DNA of 64,000 nt from Apostichopus japonicus (lineage: Eukaryota > Echinodermata > Holothuroidea > Aspidochirotida > Stichopodidae): positions 4,951,001 to 5,015,000 of the forward strand of contig NC_092573.1 in the NCBI RefSeq assembly GCF_037975245.1. Reading direction: 5' to 3'. Each line of letters opens with the position of its first letter. Position 1 is the stretch's first letter. The position numbers were made by a program, and so were the translations under genes. Below are positions 1 through 11,700 of this stretch, one piece after another. Below the pieces are notes generated by a model. It saw nothing but the letters and a program-made list of their open reading frames with translations, was not told the DNA's origin and made no database searches.

Positions 1-233
1 TAAGCCAAATTTCCGATTGTGGACAATAAATTCAAATTCAAATTTTGGCATAGCAAGTGAAAGCACTTTTTTTTGGTTATTACAATTATATTAAGTGTCA
101 AAAGTTTTGCTAAAACTTTATAATGTATCTGGCAACCACAGAGAGGTGAGGGGCATCATTATCATGACAATTCAAGATATTCAGTTAAGAATTCTCTAGT
201 TTAGAAACTGATTTTATATCTTGTCCCTGACAG

Positions 234-408
234 CATTACTACCAGAGAAAAGAGAAGGTTACTACGCAAAGAAGAAAAGTATAAGGTGCCATCACCAGTA
301 TTGTTAGGGGAGTGCGTGTCTCACTCTGGTGCCGTCCAGAAGCTGTTGACGTTTAATGACAATACTATGGTGTCATATGGGAGTGATGGCATTGTTATTT
401 TATGGAAG
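234..408 (+). CDS. WD-repeat gene, penultimate exon
   Basis: This 175-bp exon is flanked by a pyrimidine-rich acceptor and a GTATGT donor. It carries the single recognisable WD blade, with GSDG followed by ILWK at its end. Confidence 0.7.
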
Positions 409-2642
409 GTATGTTTATTAGAATAATTGAGTAGTGCAGAAAACTGGACAATCTTAATATAGTGCATTCCAAGGGCAAAACATGTATAAATAAACCATAG
501 TGTATCCCACAACCTAATAATAGAGATGTATCCTAAAATATAGTGTATTACACAACCTTAATAGAGATGTATCCTAAAATATAGTGTATCCTACAACCTA
601 ATAGATAGAGATGAATCCTAAACCATAGTGTATTCCACAACCTAATAGATAGAGATGTATCCTGAAATATAGTGTATCCAACAACCTAATAGATAGAGAT
701 GTATCCTGAAGTATAGTGTATCCCACAACCTTAATAGATAGAGATGTATCCTAAACCATAGTGTATCCCACAACCTAATAGATAGAGATGTATCCTAAAC
801 CATAGTGTATCCCACAAAACTAATAGATAGAGATATATCCTAAACCATAGTGTATCCCACAACCTAATAGATAGAGATGTATCCTGAAATATAGTGTATC
901 CAACAACCTAATAGATAGAGATGTATCCTAAAATATAGTGTATCCCACAACCTTAATAGATAGAGATGTATCCTAAACCATAGCATATCCCACAAACCTA
1001 ATAGATATAGATGTATCCTAAACCATAGTGTATCCCACAACCTAATAGATATAGATGTATCCCTAAACCATAGTGTATCCTACAACCTAATAGATATAGA
1101 TGTATCCTAAACCATAGTGTATCCCACAACCTAATAGATATAGATGTATCCTAAACCATAGTGTATTCCACAAACCTAATAGATATAGATGTATCCTAAA
1201 CCACAGTGTATCCCACAACCTAATAGATATAGATGTATCCTAAACCATAGTGTATCCCACAACCTAATAGATAGAGATGTATCCTAAACCATAGAGTATC
1301 CCACAACCTAATAGATATAGATGTATCCTAAACCATAGTGTATCCCACAACCTAATAGATATAGATGTATCCTAAACCATAGTGTATCCCACAACCTAAT
1401 AGATAGAGATGTATCCTAAACCATAGTGTATCCCACAACCTAATAGATATAGATGTATCCTAAACCATAGTATATCCCACAACCTAATAGATATAGATGT
1501 ATCCTAAACCATAGTGTATCCCACAACCTAATAGATATAGATGTATCCTAAACCATAGTGTATCCCACAACCTAATAGATATAGATGTATCCTAAACCAT
1601 AGTGTATCCCACAACCTAATAGATAGAGATGTATCCTAAACCATAGTGTATCCCACAAACCTAATAGATATAGATGTATCCTAAACCATAGTGTATCCCA
1701 CAACCTAATAGATATAGATGTATCCTAAACCATAGTGTATCCCACAAACCTAATAGATATAGATGTATCCTAAACCATAGTGTATCCCACAACCTAATAG
1801 ATATAGATGTATCCTAAACCATAGTGTATCCCACAACCTAATAGATAGAGATGTATCCTAAACCATAGAGTACCCCACAACCTAATAGATATAGATGTAT
1901 CCTAAACCATAGTATATCCCACAACCTAATAGATATAGATGTATCCTAAACCATAGTGTATCCCACAAACCTAATAGATATAGATGTATCCTAAACCATA
2001 GCGTATCCCACAACCTAATAGATAGAGATGTATCCTAAACCATAGAGTATCCCACAACCAGATAGATAGAGATGTATCCTAAACCATAGTGTATCCTACA
2101 ACCTAATAGATATAGATGTATCCCTAAACCATAGTGTATCCCACAAACCTAATAGATATAGATGTATCCAAACCATAGTGTTTCCCACAACCAGATAGAT
2201 AGAGATGTATCCTAAATCATAGAGTATCCCACAACCAGATAGATAGAGATGTATCCTAAACCATAGAGTATCCCACAACCTAATAGATAGAGATGTTTCC
2301 AAACCATAGTGTTTCCCACAACCAGATAGATAGAGATGTATCCTAAACCAAAGTATATCCCACAACCAGATAGATAGAGATGTATCCTAAACCATAGTGT
2401 ATCCCACAACCGAGAAGGGAAAAAAAGACAACATTATTGTGACATTTATGTTTTCTTCAAGAAAGTGGTTCACATTAGTTTGGGATATTGATGTCCTTGC
2501 TTGTTTGGATTCTTCTTTAATTCAATCATAAGATGCTCAATTTGATTTCTTCCAGGATGGGGCCAAAGAATCAGAGCTTCGAAACGACCAAATTCGGAAA
2601 ATACTACATTTCAACAGTCAAGTTGACCAGTCTAAGTCATAG
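234..2642 (+). CDS. WD-repeat protein, last two coding exons (partial gene)
   Basis: Exons 234-408 and 2556-2642 form the 3' end of a gene that begins before the window. The first follows a TGACAG acceptor and ends at AAG|GTATGT. It reads a basic stretch (REKRRLLRKEEKYK), then a WD-type blade: SHSGAVQKLL, a short strand, then SYGSDGIVILWK, with the terminal Trp-Lys typical of a WD40 unit. The last exon follows TTCCAG and encodes 28 residues ending QVDQSKS before TAG. The first exon has one base of a split codon plus 58 codons and the last has 29 codons, so phases agree. The family is clear but I cannot name the gene from its tail. It converges on the WHAMM-like gene. Confidence 0.7.
492..2411. 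repeat. 44-bp minisatellite in the WD-gene intron
   Basis: About 43 tandem copies of a 44-bp unit containing TAGTGTATCCCACAACC and GATGTATCCTAAACCA. Edge copies are more diverged (AAATATAG variants on the left, CCAGATAGATAG variants on the right) than central ones. It fills most of the intron between the last two exons. Minus-strand ORFs here are translations of the repeat. Confidence 0.95.
2556..2642 (+). CDS. WD-repeat gene, terminal coding exon
   Basis: This 87-bp exon begins GATGGGGCC after a TTCCAG acceptor and ends with TAG. It is polar and helical in character (KESELRNDQIRKILHFNSQ), a usual tail after the last WD blade. Confidence 0.6.
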   Translation, partial: DGAKESELRNDQIRKILHFNSQVDQSKS

Positions 2643-4600
2643 CGAACATTGAGACTGGCAAAGTAAAAGTCTAACATGTTTGGTCACGGTTTCAAGACAA
2701 CTACGCAGTTATCTGAAGCAATTTCCCAAACAATTTCAGATAAAAGAGGAATCCATTTCACATTGGAACTCTTTTCTTTATGCAATCATGATGCAGTAAA
2801 GGAGAATGTTGGCTGTTCATTTTCTTGTTCAATTAACGTTTACCAAATAAAAGCTGTGAAGAGGTTTTCGTCTTTTTAGTGTCTATACACTGTTTTAAAA
2901 GTACTTCAGTTTTAGAAGGATTAATGTGAGGTTTCTACATGTACAATCAGCTATGTTGTAAACCTTTTAAATGCATCATATTCCTGTTTTCATACATCCT
3001 TCATCTTGGTAGGAGTGAGTAGGAGGCTACTCTCCTGCCCAGTGTTACAAAGGGCAGTACAGGGAGGGGAGAATCTTGAAGCAAACAAGTTATCAATTAA
3101 TAGCATTTTCTGCTGACAGTTAGTTGACAACTAGATGAAAAACAGCTAGTTGAAAACCCTAATGGAAAATTTGCTTAGCTGTCAAAGTTCTATGTATTTA
3201 GAATTCCATAAAAAGTATCATTTTTGTAAAAATATTATTTTCCTCTGTGGACAAATGTTTGGCATAGTACATAATAAAACAAAGAGATTTCCAGGTGAAG
3301 TGCTGTGATGCTTGTTGTTCTGCTGTTACCAGATGTACTTGATGTACCAGATGTCTTCACGATACAAAAAGCTATAAGGATCTGGTTTTGCCATTTTCAG
3401 CAACTTTGCTAAGCAATCAACCTTAGTAACCAGAAAAAATCCCTTTAAATCAGCCATAACATTACTAGTACTTATTTGGACATATGGAATTTTGTTAGTT
3501 TTTCGTTTCTGCTACTGCTGATGATGTAAAGTGTTCAGGAATTTTTTAACCACTATTTCCTAAACTTGAGAAATACCATTTTTTTACCAGTCTTGCCAAA
3601 AAGCACTTAAAAAACATTGCAAGAAGCAGCAACTCACCTTTTGTTTATTATTAATGCTGTTTGATTATTCTATTTTGTTCTAAGGATGTACAGAAATTAG
3701 TTTATTTAGCAAAAGTGCAATATTCATATGTAGGTAAAAATAGCTTTATTTTAACATGCTTTCACATGCTTGTTTTTTTGTTGGTGAAAATTTTCAGAGC
3801 TTATCAAATCTCCAAGTCTAACAAGAAATAATATGTATTTGTAATTGATCGAAGTAAAGGACTCCTTGGTCTGCTATATTTTGTTTTAACACTGCATGAG
3901 CATTAATAAGCCAGTTGACAATTATTATGTGTCTCTAAAAACTTTGTTTCCCAAGAGACCATTTATTGACCTTATGACATACTATAAAAATTGACCAAAC
4001 TTGATGCAAATGCTGTGGTAAGAATAGATTCCATGAAATAGACCAATACTTTTAGATAACCAATGTTGCAATGGTTGACAAGTTGCTACCATTATAAGGA
4101 TTTACCTGTGATGGGAGTCTAAAGGGAATAAAGTTAGGGGGAGGGGAGGTGATGGTAGAGGATGTTCATCTCATATAAGCTATGTTTTTACACTGTAATT
4201 ATTGGTTATGTGGATGAGCACTAGTTTAAAATGAATCTTGCCCAGTTCTTTTGTTTGTCACTCCACAGTATAATTGATGAGGGAAAGGAACAGTTTTGTT
4301 TGTAGTCGACTGTATATACAATACAATTTGTTTCCTCTCAGTGTGTGTGATTCAATGACATCAAGCCTAATTACTTTATAAAGTTAATATTTTAGTAACT
4401 GAATATGACTATTTAGCAGTGATATATATGGCTTATGATGGGAACTAAATAATTGTTTCACCAGGATAGTTTTAGCTATTCTTTTGGAGGTAAGAAGCAA
4501 ATATTTACCTCTGAAAGTTACCTTTAGTTAATTTTGCAGCAAGCGTCACTACATTTGTATCTTTAAACTAAATAAAGGTACAATTTTCATAATGCTTTTA
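2643..4600 (+). other. Probable long 3'UTR of the WD-repeat gene
   Basis: No coding exon is visible downstream of the stop. AATAAA signals at 3273-3278 and 4571-4576 are candidate poly(A) signals. The extent is inferred. Confidence 0.35.
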
Positions 4601-5752
4601 GACTTACAGATATATACATATTAATTGTTTTACAAATGCAAATCTAATAATTGTTGTATTTAGCTCATTTAGATGTTGTGTAATGTTTCTTTATGTACGG
4701 TGTATACTACGTGGTATGTTTAGTGCAATTGTTTGGTGCTTGAACTAGAAAATTAAAAAATAATGTCTATCCTTGTTTTACACATTCAAATATGTTTGTT
4801 AATGTTCCATGTTAAGGTGCATTTAATGTCTCAGATGGTTTAAGTTTTTAAATAGTTTTATAATTTTTGACAGAATATAAACTTGAGAATGTCTGGAAGG
4901 TGCATAAACATATCATCTTGATTCCAGCATGGACAGGAGAAACAATTTGTTATATTATATATAGAATTTGAAGTAAAAAATATTGACACTTTGCTATAGC
5001 CTTTCACAATACAAGCGGAGACAACTAAAAATAAATAATGTGTATGAAATCTGAAATTAGTACCAGCAACTCATAGACTGACAAAATATTTGTAGTTATA
5101 AAATGCAACCAAGTTTTTTAAGCATTCTGCCAGTCATTTTAGTTATTAAAATGATTTCTGATGCTGACATAGCTTACAATTTAAAGTTAATGTTATCAGT
5201 TCTGTCCAAATATGTCTAAATATTTAAAAAAAAAATGAAAGGTGTCACTTCTCAAGTGCTTCCAAAATAGGTTGGTTAAGAGTTTGACGCTATCATGCAG
5301 AAAAATTCAGCAAACTTGTTACTTTTTCTTTAGTATTATATAAAAAAAAAACTGAACCATACAGAGAATATTTGTCAGCAGTGAATGTAATCTTTCTTTG
5401 AGAATGTTGAAGAAATGTAACTCTCCATTTTGGTTATGGCATGAGGCTGGAATAATAGATTCAGTGGGTGGGGGGGGGGGTGGGTACTATGCCAACCTAG
5501 CAATCTTGTCTTTAGGTTTGTAAATCGCTGATAGTCACTACATATTGGTTTTAATGGTATTTGTTACTGAGCCATTATGAAACACATCTACATACAGTTA
5601 TGGTATGGGAAGACAGCAGGGGGGGGGGGGGGATTCCATGAGAACTTAAACTTTTCCATTTGAATAATTGTATTACTCTACATATTACTCATACTAGTCT
5701 AACTATTACACAACTCTTGGCACTTTCCTAGCATTTATGATGTACAGTAAAT

Positions 5753-5912
5753 GAACAATTCAGTCATTGTGGTTGAACAATTCAGTCATTGTGGTTGGAC
5801 AATTCAGTCATTGTGGTTGGACAATTCAGTCATTGTGGTTGGACAATTCAGTCATTGTGGTTGGACATTTCAGTCAGTGTGGTTGGACAATTCAGTCATT
5901 GTGGTTGGACAC
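5753..5912. repeat. 22-bp minisatellite
   Basis: About seven tandem copies of a 22-bp unit, ACAATTCAGTCATTGTGG plus TTGG, with single-base variants. Confidence 0.9.
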
Positions 5913-7235
5913 ATTGACCAACCCTAACATGCTGCACACCTAACCAAGATTACATTAATAAAGGTGATGAATATCGCCTAATCTTCATATAAAGTGAATT
6001 AAATCATTTCTAATTATTTATATGAGTGTTTATTTTTGATGTATTTGAGTATTTCTTGAAGGCTGTTTATCCTCCCAGACTTTTTTGAAATTTATCCAAG
6101 ATTAAAGTTCAGTAGACAATAAAGGTCATGTATGGGAAATAAAATGTGTTTGCCGTTATTTGTCACTGTTGTTGTTGTTGATAGTGCAGAGTTTATTGTG
6201 AGTTGCAGAGAGGTTTCTTGTAACCATGGTCAATGGGGTGTAACTTCAGGTTTGGACAAAGACATGAGGCAACCAAAATTACCTTACCTTACCAAAGTCT
6301 AGTATGTTAAAAAATTTTACTCTCACATTAGTTGCTATAAAATGAATTTCATGGACCAGAGGCTAAAGGATCAAACTCAAAATTCAATAAAATTACATGT
6401 AGGCATTTACTATCTAACCACTATTGAAGAGCTACTTTGAATATGCCATAAACCCTGTTTGTGTGGGTGTATGTTGTGCATAACAGATGAAACTGTAGCA
6501 AAGATTGAAACAAACATTGACCTTTAAACTTTCTCAAAGTGTGCAACATTTCAGCTGTTCAAAGTCCTGCTTACAACAACTCTTCTGTTTGATCAATTTG
6601 TGACTAAAACACACATGATCAGCACACTCATTTAATTGGGGAAAATTTGTGAATGAAGAACATTTATTTTGTTCAACTATTGTAGGATTTGAGCAAGAAG
6701 TGTTTTTAAATTTGGCCGATTCCTTCACACAACACAAATTCAAGCAAAAAAATAAAGTATACATTGCACACCCTGGTCTCCATTATAGTTATAATTTAAA
6801 TTTCATCTATATGACAATATGTACAATGAAAACTAAATACAAAAGAATAATTGTCCTTATTCATACGTTATGACCTCTACTAGTCATTGCACTGTATGAA
6901 TATTTTCAATTATTGGTCATTTGTTCTTCTAATGCTTTTTCAAGATCTGTAATCAATTTTTGACAAACATTCATGAATGGCAATTAAGATTTAAGTTATG
7001 CCTCCTCTATAAACAGCACTAGAATCTTCCTACCAAGGAAAATCTTAGAGTATATTATATAAAAGCTAATGTTCCACATAATTTTTGTTGAATTTCCTTT
7101 CCACCTATTTATCAAGAATTTTATATTACAGGTACAAGCTAACTATGATAACATTTTCAAGATTACATTGAGATTTATTTAGGTTGTTATGGCCAAAGGT
7201 CAAAACTGTTTAAAGTGACAATCTGGATGTTTCTA

Positions 7236-7515
7236 CATGATGGATGGCATACTATAATATGAACTATATATACTATAATATATGTACTATAATATGTATA
7301 TACTATACAATATATACTACAATATATATATACTATAATATAATACTATAATATATATGTTATTTATACTATAATATATATTATAGTATATATAGTATAG
7401 TATATCAAGTATATATATATATTATAGTATAAATAGTATTACATATATTATAGTATATATATTATAGTATATATACTATAATATAATATATTTATATATA
7501 CTATTATATGAACAA
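7236..7515. repeat. AT-rich low-complexity tract
   Basis: Repeated TATACTATAATATA motifs and their reverse complements. Opposite-orientation blocks around 7380 and 7480 make it strongly self-complementary. Confidence 0.85.
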
Positions 7516-8489
7516 ATATATCTGACGTTTTGCACCTCCACACTATTGTAAGTTTGTTCAGAAAGTTCTTATAAGTTAAGTTTTTAATTCTCAGTTAATA
7601 CATTCTGCTGACTGTACCATAATATTACTATATAAGCTGAATCTACCACCGCTCTCTTCCAAAGGATTAAGTTTCTTTGTAACACAATTTTCATAGTAAA
7701 TAAAATCCCCAAGACCTGAAAAGAAAACAGGAAGTATCTAATAACCTATTCACCCTTACCCCAATCCCATGAATACACAACAACACAAAATGCAATCCTC
7801 CGAAAGTGAGAACCGCCAACAACACAAAGCATCACTTTTGTGTGACGTTTGAGTAGATTATGTCCTCTCTCATCTTAATATGCGTTGACAATTGTCATTG
7901 TTATTGAACTTGTTTAATCTTGTAAATTATGAAAGGTTGAAATATACATATACTATATATTAATCTCTACTGAAACATTAGCTACATCATTATTAATCTG
8001 TAATTGATGAAACCGGAGTGCGTCTTAGTTGGATAATTGCGATATTACATCTAGTAATACTCTGGCAACTAACACACACACCCAAGAAGGCTGCTTTAAA
8101 TTGCGATGTCTTCCTCAAATATAAACTATAGGTGTCACAGGACTTATTTTAGCACCAATTCTTCAACCATTCATACTTAGCAGACTTGCTTGACAATGAA
8201 CTCTGAATCAGACATGTACACATGATGGACCACTCTAGGGACTGAATTAAAAGCCCTCTGCATCCTTTATGTATTACGTTCCATGCAATTGCCCAACATA
8301 GGGCACAAAATTCATGAAACTCTCTCATATATCAGTTGCTCAATTTTTGGACAGACACTGCAATTTGAAATGGAAGTTGTTACATGTTATAGGCATTCCT
8401 TTCCTGATTGCATTTGAGGTAACCCACCTGGATATTACTGGTATTCAGTTGGGTATTACCACATATTATAAATGCAGCTGTCATAATCT

Positions 8490-8707
8490 TCAATCATCAA
8501 ACTCATTATCACTATCACCTCCACAATCATTAAGTGTAGGTGCAACTTGAAGTCGGACTTTCTGCAAAGCCTGAAATAACTCAGAGTTGTCCCAGTCAGA
8601 GCTCTTCAGTCTCTCTTCTTCGCAACTTTGTTGGACTTTCTTCAACTTCACACCCTCACGAATGAGCTGCAGAGCACCCATCATTGGGTCACCACCACCT
8701 CCTACGA
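8490..8707 (-). CDS. WHAMM: WHAMM-like exon 8: WH2, central helix and acidic tail
   Basis: 218 bp, residues 641-712. DPMMGALQLIREGVKLKKVQ is a clear WH2 motif with the LKKV actin-binding signature. ELFQALQKVRLQV fits the Arp2/3-binding connector helix. The protein ends GGDSDNEFDD and TGA. Confidence 0.88.
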
Positions 8708-11700
8708 CTGTGAACAAAGCAGCAATACCATGGTATAAATTAATGGGGGATATTTAGGAAGTAATGCCATGGTATAAATTAATGGGGGATATTAAGGAAA
8801 TAATGCCATGGTGTAAATCAATGGGGGATATTTAGCAAGTAATGCCATGGTATAAATTAATGGGGGATATTAAGGAAATAATGCCATGGTATAAATTAAT
8901 GGGAGATATTTAGGAAGTAATGCCATGGTATAAATCAATGGGGGATATTTAGGAAGTAATGCCATGGTATAAATCAATGGGGGATATTAAGGAAATAATG
9001 CCATGGTATAAATTAATGGGAGATATTTAGGAAGTAATGCCATGGTATAAATTAATGGGGGATATTTAGGAAGTAATGCCATGGTGTAAATCAATGGGGG
9101 ATATTTAGCAAGTAATGCCATGGTATAAATTAATGGGGGATATTTAGGAAGTAATGCCATGGTGTAAATTAATGGGGGATATTTAGGAAGTAATGCCTTG
9201 GTATAAATCAATGGGGATATTTAGGAAGTAATGCCATGGTATAAATCAATGGGGGATATTTAGGAAGTAATGCCATGGTATAAATCAATGGGGGAAATTC
9301 AGGAACTAATGCCATGGTATAAATTAATGGGGGATATTTAGGAAGTAATGCCATGGTGTAAATCAATGGGGGATATTTAGGAAGTAATGCCATGGTATAA
9401 CACACTACACTTCAAAGACAACATGTGTCAATGTTTGCCCTGACTTAAATAAATTTGAAAATATATTCTAAAAATAAATCGAAAAAACACATAAACATAC
9501 AGATGCTGTTTGTTACTAAATTTCAGAACAATGAGGATAAAAACAATCCAGCACGAACAATGACATGATATACAACATCCAAGCATTTACCTGTTTGTCC
9601 CTCTTTGTTTGTTGTTTGTGCTCTTTGTAATCTGTTTTTCGCAGCAGCAATTGCACTGAGGTCAAGCATCACACTAGCAGGCTTTTTTCTCTCTGTGTTG
9701 GTTTGTGGTGTCTTCACTTTCATGAAGGAAGCCCCTGATGATTGTTGCCCTGGGGGTGGTGGAGGAGGTGGTGGTGGGGGTGGTGGGGGAGGAGGTGGGG
9801 GTGGTGGTGGAGGAGGTGGCAAGTTTGTTGGTGGTGGACCTAGTGGTGAAGGAGGAGGCACTGCTTTGGTTTCTCCATCTGCATTAAAAATGTTCATTTT
9901 GAGAAAGATGCAAAACAATATTCTGGAGCAAGTTACTACACATTTTTCGTTGCAAAGGAATTCAGAACGTGTGGAAGGAATGAAATGTACGATTTAATTA
10001 CATGTATTAACGAAGCCATGAAGTCATAAGTATACAAAACTGCCACATGAAGTCTTAACGAGTGATGACTGCTACTAACCCCTGTACAACAGTATGTATA
10101 CAATTGACTGCTACTAACCCTTGTACAACAGTATGTATACAATTGACTGCTACTAACCCTTGTACAACAGTATGTATACAATTGACTGCTACTAACCCTT
10201 GTACAACACTACAAAACTGCTACTAACCCTTGTACACAGTATGTATACAATTGACTGCTACTAACCCTTGTACATTAGTACGTGTTCAATTTGATTAAAA
10301 GGTTTCACATGATAACAGAAGACTATGAATGCTTTTGACATAACCTCAATCTGAAACACACACTATTCTGTATCTATCCAGACAAGCCACATTGATCAAC
10401 ATTCAAACAGTACAATATGGATATAAGATTGAGGAGGAACTCAATTGAGGCTCAGGGGAGCTTATAAGTATGAACCGACCCTTCTATAAGTGGAAGAGAC
10501 AAATTAAGGGGACAAAATCAATAAGAAAACAAACATGACGGAAACAAATGAGAGAGAAGAACAAAAGAAATGAAACAGCAAACTGCAAATTATACACAGT
10601 TATTAATGAAGTATAGTGGTTAAATTAAGAAATATGGCAATGAATGTGACTAGGAACTGAAAAAAAGAGTAGCAGAGTTCTGGCCCAGTCTAGCCCATTG
10701 TTGTACTGAGAGGAGGTAACCCTATGGGAGGGTGCAGATACAGTGTTGCGGGAATGAGTACAACAGGAGTGCCTAACGCATCAAGACTGAAGAAAACTTG
10801 ATTGAAAGAATACAGAGTGGAACCTTGTATCCAGATATCTATAGTATTACCATCTTGATGTATATAAATGCTTACCTAACATTATAATCCAACTCATTGG
10901 TAGAAAAGAATTTAATACCGCAAAGTTACTCTACTTCAAGTGTCCTTTGTTATTGATAATCTTACCCTTCCTGGTAACCTTGGCTTTCTTAGTTCTGGAT
11001 GACTTTGACTGGTTTTTTGCTCTTGGTCTCAACTGTTCAGGAACGATCGTCTTAGACATAGGATATTTCTGAATAAGAGAGAGTAAATGCAGTCGTAGAA
11101 TGTTGAAAAGACAGACATGAATGTTAAATTATCAAATAATTCTATCATGATGACAATGGAAGGTGACTGACTTAGATGCACAAAGGTTTCGATGGCAGTA
11201 TTAGCAAAAGTACAGCATTAAGTCCAAAAGTTACATGATTTCTAAAGTGTGTTACACAGACACTGATGCCAGTTAAAATGAAAACATTTGCACTGATAAA
11301 TTGGTCAAAGAATGTCTTTGAATGTTACTGAATGTTCTGCTATGAAATGAAACAGATAAAGGCAAAGTGCTCATTTGTGACCAAAAAAAAACAGAATGCA
11401 TTGTGGTTTCGATGATGTAACATGAGCAGTTTTCATAAATCTGACGTAATGTATAGTGAGAATGTACAACATACTTGATCTTATTGATACAGTAGTAAAA
11501 AGCAGTGTGATGTGACAAACAATAAATTCACAAAGACACATGCTGTCCTGAAATGACCATTGACCTCAACAACAGGCTTCTTGTACTAAAGGTGATAGAT
11601 ACATCAACGTACTAAATATGACATCTGTTCTTGTTGAAATGTTGCGTTAAACATGGTTTTCACAACTTGACCCCTGGTAAACTCTCAAACGGCCCACATT

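Larger units (their letters stand above)
4601..8489. other. Convergent intergenic region / 3'UTR of the WHAMM-like gene
   Basis: AT-rich sequence between two converging genes. It contains poly-G runs near 5466 and 5619, a 22-bp minisatellite at 5753-5912 and an AT-rich inverted-repeat tract at 7236-7515. I see no coding exon. Part of the right side is presumably the 3'UTR of the minus-strand gene. Confidence 0.5.

Noticed and set aside
2096-2409. Minus-strand ORFs with HLYLSGCG repeats
   Set aside because: Translation of the 44-bp minisatellite; no start context, splice sites or non-repeat sequence.
8987-9405. Minus-strand ORFs encoding LIYTMALLPKYPP repeats
   Set aside because: Translations of the 39-bp minisatellite inside an intron of the WHAMM-like gene; the period is a multiple of three, so the frame stays open by arithmetic.
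9605-9997. Poly-Gly ORF on the + strand
   Set aside because: Antisense shadow of the polyproline exon of the WHAMM-like gene.
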